This document shows positions 7,701-9,848 of a DNA stretch of 9,848 bases, in pieces (within the stretch, counting starts at the first letter, position 1; each line of letters starts with the position of its first letter). Made by a program: the position numbers and the translations under genes. The DNA is from Deltaproteobacteria bacterium UBA6967 (lineage in GTDB: Bacteria > SAR324 > NAC60-12). The notes below the pieces were generated by a model. The model searched no databases. It saw nothing but the letters and a program-made list of their open reading frames with translations, and was not told the origin of the DNA. The DNA is taken from positions 17,750 to 27,597 of the forward strand of contig DJYX01000281.1 in assembly GCA_002450295.1 (NCBI GenBank), in the 5' to 3' direction.

Positions 7701-8584
7701 TCAAGTATCACTTCGAAAAGAATTTCAATCGTCGCCCATTTCAAGTCCCACTACCTATTTCCAAATCACTCTGCATCCCTAGAAACGTAATTCTTTTGGA
7801 GTTTGAGCCGAAAAAAGAGAAATGGAAATTCAAGGCAATGATCTCTAAAAAGGCTGGTGGTAGTGGTGGTAATCAGCTTGAGATGTTTCAGTCAAATCTG
7901 GTCGAAGGTGTAACTCGTTGTGTTTTCAGTAAGTACATCGGGTTTGATGCTCGAGCGATGACCTCCTTCCAGAAAAACGCAGTTTCTTCCAGAAGCGTTG
8001 TGGCTTCCAATCCCGTCACAGCAGATGATCTGCAGAATCTTGCAGGTGACATCAAGAGTTTTTGCAAACCAATTCGGGTCAGTTCAACTGAGCTCTTAGA
8101 GAATATCTACTATCTATACGATGTGATGATTGTCTGCAACGTGGATCGTCCGCTAGGATGCGCAGCCATCGTCAGAACAAATTTTGATGAACAGTTTGTT
8201 TTCACATTTGATTTGAACAAAACGCCAACCATCGAAAAGGATCCTGGTCTTGCCAGCACAAAAAACCAACCAATGCACACGTTCTATCAAAGATTCAATA
8301 GCTTGCCAGCACGAAAGCTCTACTGGGAGGCATTCAACAAACTGAATCTTCCAATGTCAGAAGAGCAGCCACCAAAACTGAAAATCTGGGTAAATCCAGG
8401 AAGCTTTAACTTGAACGTCACTCCCAAGTACCAACGAGTCTACCTGAATGGTATTGCGGAAAATCTTTGGAAGCCAGAACATGTCTGGAAAGAACCTGCT
8501 GATGATGCGAAATTTGCTTTGATTAAGGACTTTGATGAAATTGGGAAGCAAGCTATTACTGACTATCAGCAAAATCATGAGTAA
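4745..8584 (+). CDS. Giant protein with class I adenylate cyclase-like nucleotidyltransferase motif
   Basis: This protein has 1279 residues and is not firmly recognised. Residues 13-38 are a charged, disordered-looking linker. Residues 226-244 read IGSLGGIGHKPDSDVDAQV, a Pol beta-type nucleotidyltransferase signature (Gly-Ser, then Asp239-x-Asp241). It most resembles the GSxSxGxxxxSDxDxW signature of class I (CyaA) adenylate cyclases. Weaker echoes of CyaA are the stretch at about 573-608 (SMAYSNMLNDLLLNPATLL) and LPKALLNTWWIEML at about 690, compared with the CyaA segment around YKAVLKTLLLEAY. Differences are large: CyaA is about 850 residues, these segments are far more widely spaced here, and the Trp two residues after the DxD is Gln243. 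Residues 848-968 are strongly helical and charged; 970-1279 look like a mixed alpha/beta domain without an assignment. There is no signal peptide or clear membrane segment, so it is probably cytoplasmic. It lies 7 bases after EF-P with AAGG as Shine-Dalgarno. The CDS is certain; the cyclase link is tentative. Confidence 0.9.
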   Translation: MKSMLKFRDIILGKKDDSPDSSQKKGDAKQGEDSLSPVAAEQVKILMELYQEVPCNPKSGDLEKRIKNIVKSLQGSSLLESIRETFSDEQVKEWKEQSQKEFDEMGKLNRARMESLIEVADEGMRQVVYESIFIFDVNPSDQPNLDITYKKGVDPETGKPMIHRDRYHVFCENAMHGIDGIDRWLPEQSKREGEGNWMAHLQEQFGELVNDFGKSEKPIVQTLSTIGSLGGIGHKPDSDVDAQVIFGTEPRYEHNWTDADFFIALAFKIISSAYDRYLLQFPEEKREQLKQKVKDQMIEEHGEALSPEQQKIIDIIFPSTYTLLMRKTCRALISKMEPGKQMQFFWSQIPLILRKLPEGDLYRNALILFFPFLKNIPARKLQGSCFPNSVTSMDANAALGRLIIFYRDRVLGQRVVMKLLEEPAKAAGVEPAKFPPAQQRQVLMEHLKKNPSRGKVVQQFLEHVSESYRWEVAQDADEWHTDVGQQVGLDQQMLEVIQSIPLKDQARKGFLKRMVDLVNARVEQEAIRNEAAYEPGTSRKIYYAEEYELAKYPAQEAHYFVNILRKQRAGQHTPFLVSPEGSMAYSNMLNDLLLNPATLLCGLSPMPFSLPEEVKILSNIGVFPDWEVTQHREHQGDEEPDPRAAAENQETFKLRNLPNWGNYAPSREVFLTYVIPIFLRESEKISHRNLPKALLNTWWIEMLTCDEDTPELTSLTKLLIFPNDRAFIKKEMTGPYVDIIKSMEEEFPQLVRDPWWIKFTEMLMRFQDPEVQKEMLFCFAQHIRASDVIDLDTTSGEPIYLDKNSSWRFKAVHRFYTKFYAEEGPRIDLMKFSQGRDDVAQEKETVLKKLFLNSMKNTERRLIQIGNQNTINRMSQYITQVTKNNEEKERVEKILTKPLDKLMDRMLIVDMSVVDKAQTEAELNVIEKRQIAQIQDDRRKVGELSTSITKHYGEKLQAELNKEVVEKIIFQSRVPLAGDPLENVIFKYHFEKNFNRRPFQVPLPISKSLCIPRNVILLEFEPKKEKWKFKAMISKKAGGSGGNQLEMFQSNLVEGVTRCVFSKYIGFDARAMTSFQKNAVSSRSVVASNPVTADDLQNLAGDIKSFCKPIRVSSTELLENIYYLYDVMIVCNVDRPLGCAAIVRTNFDEQFVFTFDLNKTPTIEKDPGLASTKNQPMHTFYQRFNSLPARKLYWEAFNKLNLPMSEEQPPKLKIWVNPGSFNLNVTPKYQRVYLNGIAENLWKPEHVWKEPADDAKFALIKDFDEIGKQAITDYQQNHE

Positions 8585-8661
8585 TTTTTTCTCAAGCTTC
8601 GTCGTGCTTGGTTCTACCTCGTGATTAAGTGAATTTTCGAATTTGCTGGTGTTGAGTCAGC

Positions 8662-9848
8662 ATGCTCCAAGAGTTTCCTCCCACCTTCATTGCTCGCTGT
8701 CTCGGATTTGATGAATCTGCGGAAGAGTTCCACTTCCAATGGCAGGAGCACCGATTCCCTCTAAAAGCCGATCAGAATTTAAAGATCACCGAAGGTGCCC
8801 TGATTCGATTTCAATTCAGTCAAGGCAAATTCGTACCGGAAAAGGTTGTCTATACGCCTCCAGCAGGTCTGAAAGCTAATGGTGATGCACTCCGCTGGCG
8901 CAAACTCAATCAATTCCCCTCACGCTTTCATTGTCTGAAAGCAAGGCACCATATCCTGCGTAGTATTCGAGATTGGTTTGATCAGCGGGGTTTCCTTGAA
9001 GTTCAAACCCCAGCAAGAGTCAAAGCACCAAATCCTGAAGCCCATTTTGATCTAATTCAATGTGATCAGGGATACCTGGTAACCTCACCAGAATTTCAAA
9101 TGAAACGTATGCTGGTTGGCGGATTTGAAAAGATTTACCAAATCAGTGCCTGCTACCGAGGAAAGGAAGTCGGTCAATGGCACAATCCAGAGTTTACGAT
9201 GCTCGAATGGTATCGTGTTGGGGAGAATTGGCACCGATTGTGTCAGGACATTCAAGAGATAACTCAGTGCCTTCCAGGGGTATGGATTGATTCAAAGCAA
9301 CATAAAATGTTGGAAGGTGAATGGAAACTTACAACAGTCAATGATCTTCTTCAGGAATTTTGGCAATTTGAAATACGACCTACAGATCAAGCAGGAGATC
9401 TCCTCGAAAAGCTCAAGGAAAATGGTCATGAAGACTGGATCAATCAGCAAAGGATCAATGGAGAATCTTTCGTAGTTATTTTTGGCAGGATTTGGGATGA
9501 ACTCGAACAAAAACTTGGGTGGGAAAGACCTTGCTTGGTCACAGATTGGCCTCCTCAACTGGCTAGCCTCGCCCAGCTCACTCCAAATGGCCTTGCCGAA
9601 AGAGTGGAATGCTATGTTCAAGGAATGGAGATCGCCAATGGCTTTGGTGAACTGACGGACCCTAATGAGCAGCAAAAACGCTTTGAAATAGAATTAACCC
9701 ATCGGAGCCAGGTCGGAAAATCAGATGTTGGGTTAGATCACCAATTTCTTGACGCTTTGTGGGAAGGGATGCCTCCAAGTTGTGGGATGGCACTAGGTAT
9801 AGAGCGCCTATTGATTTGGCTGTTGGATGTTCCATCCATTGAGAATGT
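8662..9848 (+). CDS. epmA: EF-P beta-lysylation ligase EpmA (GenX/PoxA/YjeA family), C-terminus cut by window edge
   Basis: EpmA is a LysRS paralogue that activates (R)-beta-lysine with ATP and joins it to the loop lysine of EF-P. The visible 395 residues contain class II synthetase motif 1 (around 95-118, RDWFDQRGFLEVQTPA), motif 2 (CYRGKEVGQWHNPEFTMLEWYR, 164-185) and motif 3 (CGMALGIERLLIW, 374-386). Family-specific stretches are PPQLASLAQL and EIANGFGELTD, both close to E. coli EpmA. Only about 10-15 residues are missing at the end. The protein carries roughly 80 residues before the catalytic core, whereas E. coli EpmA (325 residues) has almost none; this part has strand-like character and may be a small beta-barrel, but it is too short for the normal LysRS anticodon domain. 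Start: first ATG after an in-frame TGA at 8653; Shine-Dalgarno weak. EF-P lies upstream in the same direction, which fits its role. No EpmB aminomutase is in view. Confidence 0.92.
   Translation, partial: MLQEFPPTFIARCLGFDESAEEFHFQWQEHRFPLKADQNLKITEGALIRFQFSQGKFVPEKVVYTPPAGLKANGDALRWRKLNQFPSRFHCLKARHHILRSIRDWFDQRGFLEVQTPARVKAPNPEAHFDLIQCDQGYLVTSPEFQMKRMLVGGFEKIYQISACYRGKEVGQWHNPEFTMLEWYRVGENWHRLCQDIQEITQCLPGVWIDSKQHKMLEGEWKLTTVNDLLQEFWQFEIRPTDQAGDLLEKLKENGHEDWINQQRINGESFVVIFGRIWDELEQKLGWERPCLVTDWPPQLASLAQLTPNGLAERVECYVQGMEIANGFGELTDPNEQQKRFEIELTHRSQVGKSDVGLDHQFLDALWEGMPPSCGMALGIERLLIWLLDVPSIEN

Noticed and set aside
8593..8610. Small hairpin CAAGC / GCTTG after the giant gene, near TTTTTT
   Set aside because: The stem is only 5 bp, the T run precedes it on the coding strand instead of following it, and a downstream gene in the same direction suggests read-through.
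9292..9675. Open frame of 127 codons on the minus strand inside epmA
   Set aside because: It lies fully antisense to a well-supported gene and its translation shows no domain or start signal; it is a codon-bias shadow.
8662..9848. Reading the last gene as ordinary lysyl-tRNA synthetase
   Set aside because: There is no full OB anticodon-binding domain, and the stretches PPQLASLAQL and EIANGFGELTD match EpmA; EF-P upstream also supports EpmA.

Overview
This window suggests a Gram-negative bacterium of moderate GC content. The evidence is an EF-P with the PGKG loop beside an EpmA-type lysyltransferase, a type IV prepilin-like protein, a possible lipoprotein and a short-form hibernation factor. 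The mixture looks like a marine delta/gamma-proteobacterial or SAR324-like genome, but that placement is a guess from gene style, not a measurement. No rRNA, tRNA, CRISPR array, insertion sequence or phage gene was recognised.

The left 4 kb is read from the minus strand. In transcription order it holds five genes. The first is a 918-residue biotin carboxylase fused to a C-terminal biotinyl domain (3987-1231). The second is a short prepilin-like protein that starts within a few bases of the carboxylase stop (1228-875). The third is a small membrane protein whose open frame overlaps the prepilin end and has no conventional start in its first half (within 897-601). The fourth is a short HPF/RaiA ribosome hibernation factor with a strong Shine-Dalgarno (503-213), followed by a hairpin terminator (204-184). 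The fifth is the beginning of an exported protein with a signal peptide that leaves the window (152-1). A divergent intergenic region of 180 bases (3988-4167) separates this block from the right half.

The right half is read from the plus strand. It holds EF-P (4168-4737, GTG start), then after 7 bases a 1279-residue protein (4745-8584), then after 77 bases an EpmA-type EF-P lysyltransferase cut by the window edge (8662 onward). EF-P carries the lysine that EpmA would modify. The large protein between them is the most unusual item. It has a GS...SDxD nucleotidyltransferase motif that most resembles the catalytic N-terminus of class I (CyaA-type) adenylate cyclases. It is much longer than CyaA, and the Trp that I recall as conserved after the DxD is Gln here. 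The arrangement pairs a translation factor and its modifying enzyme with a putative nucleotidyltransferase or cyclase. Whether the three work together is inference from gene order only.
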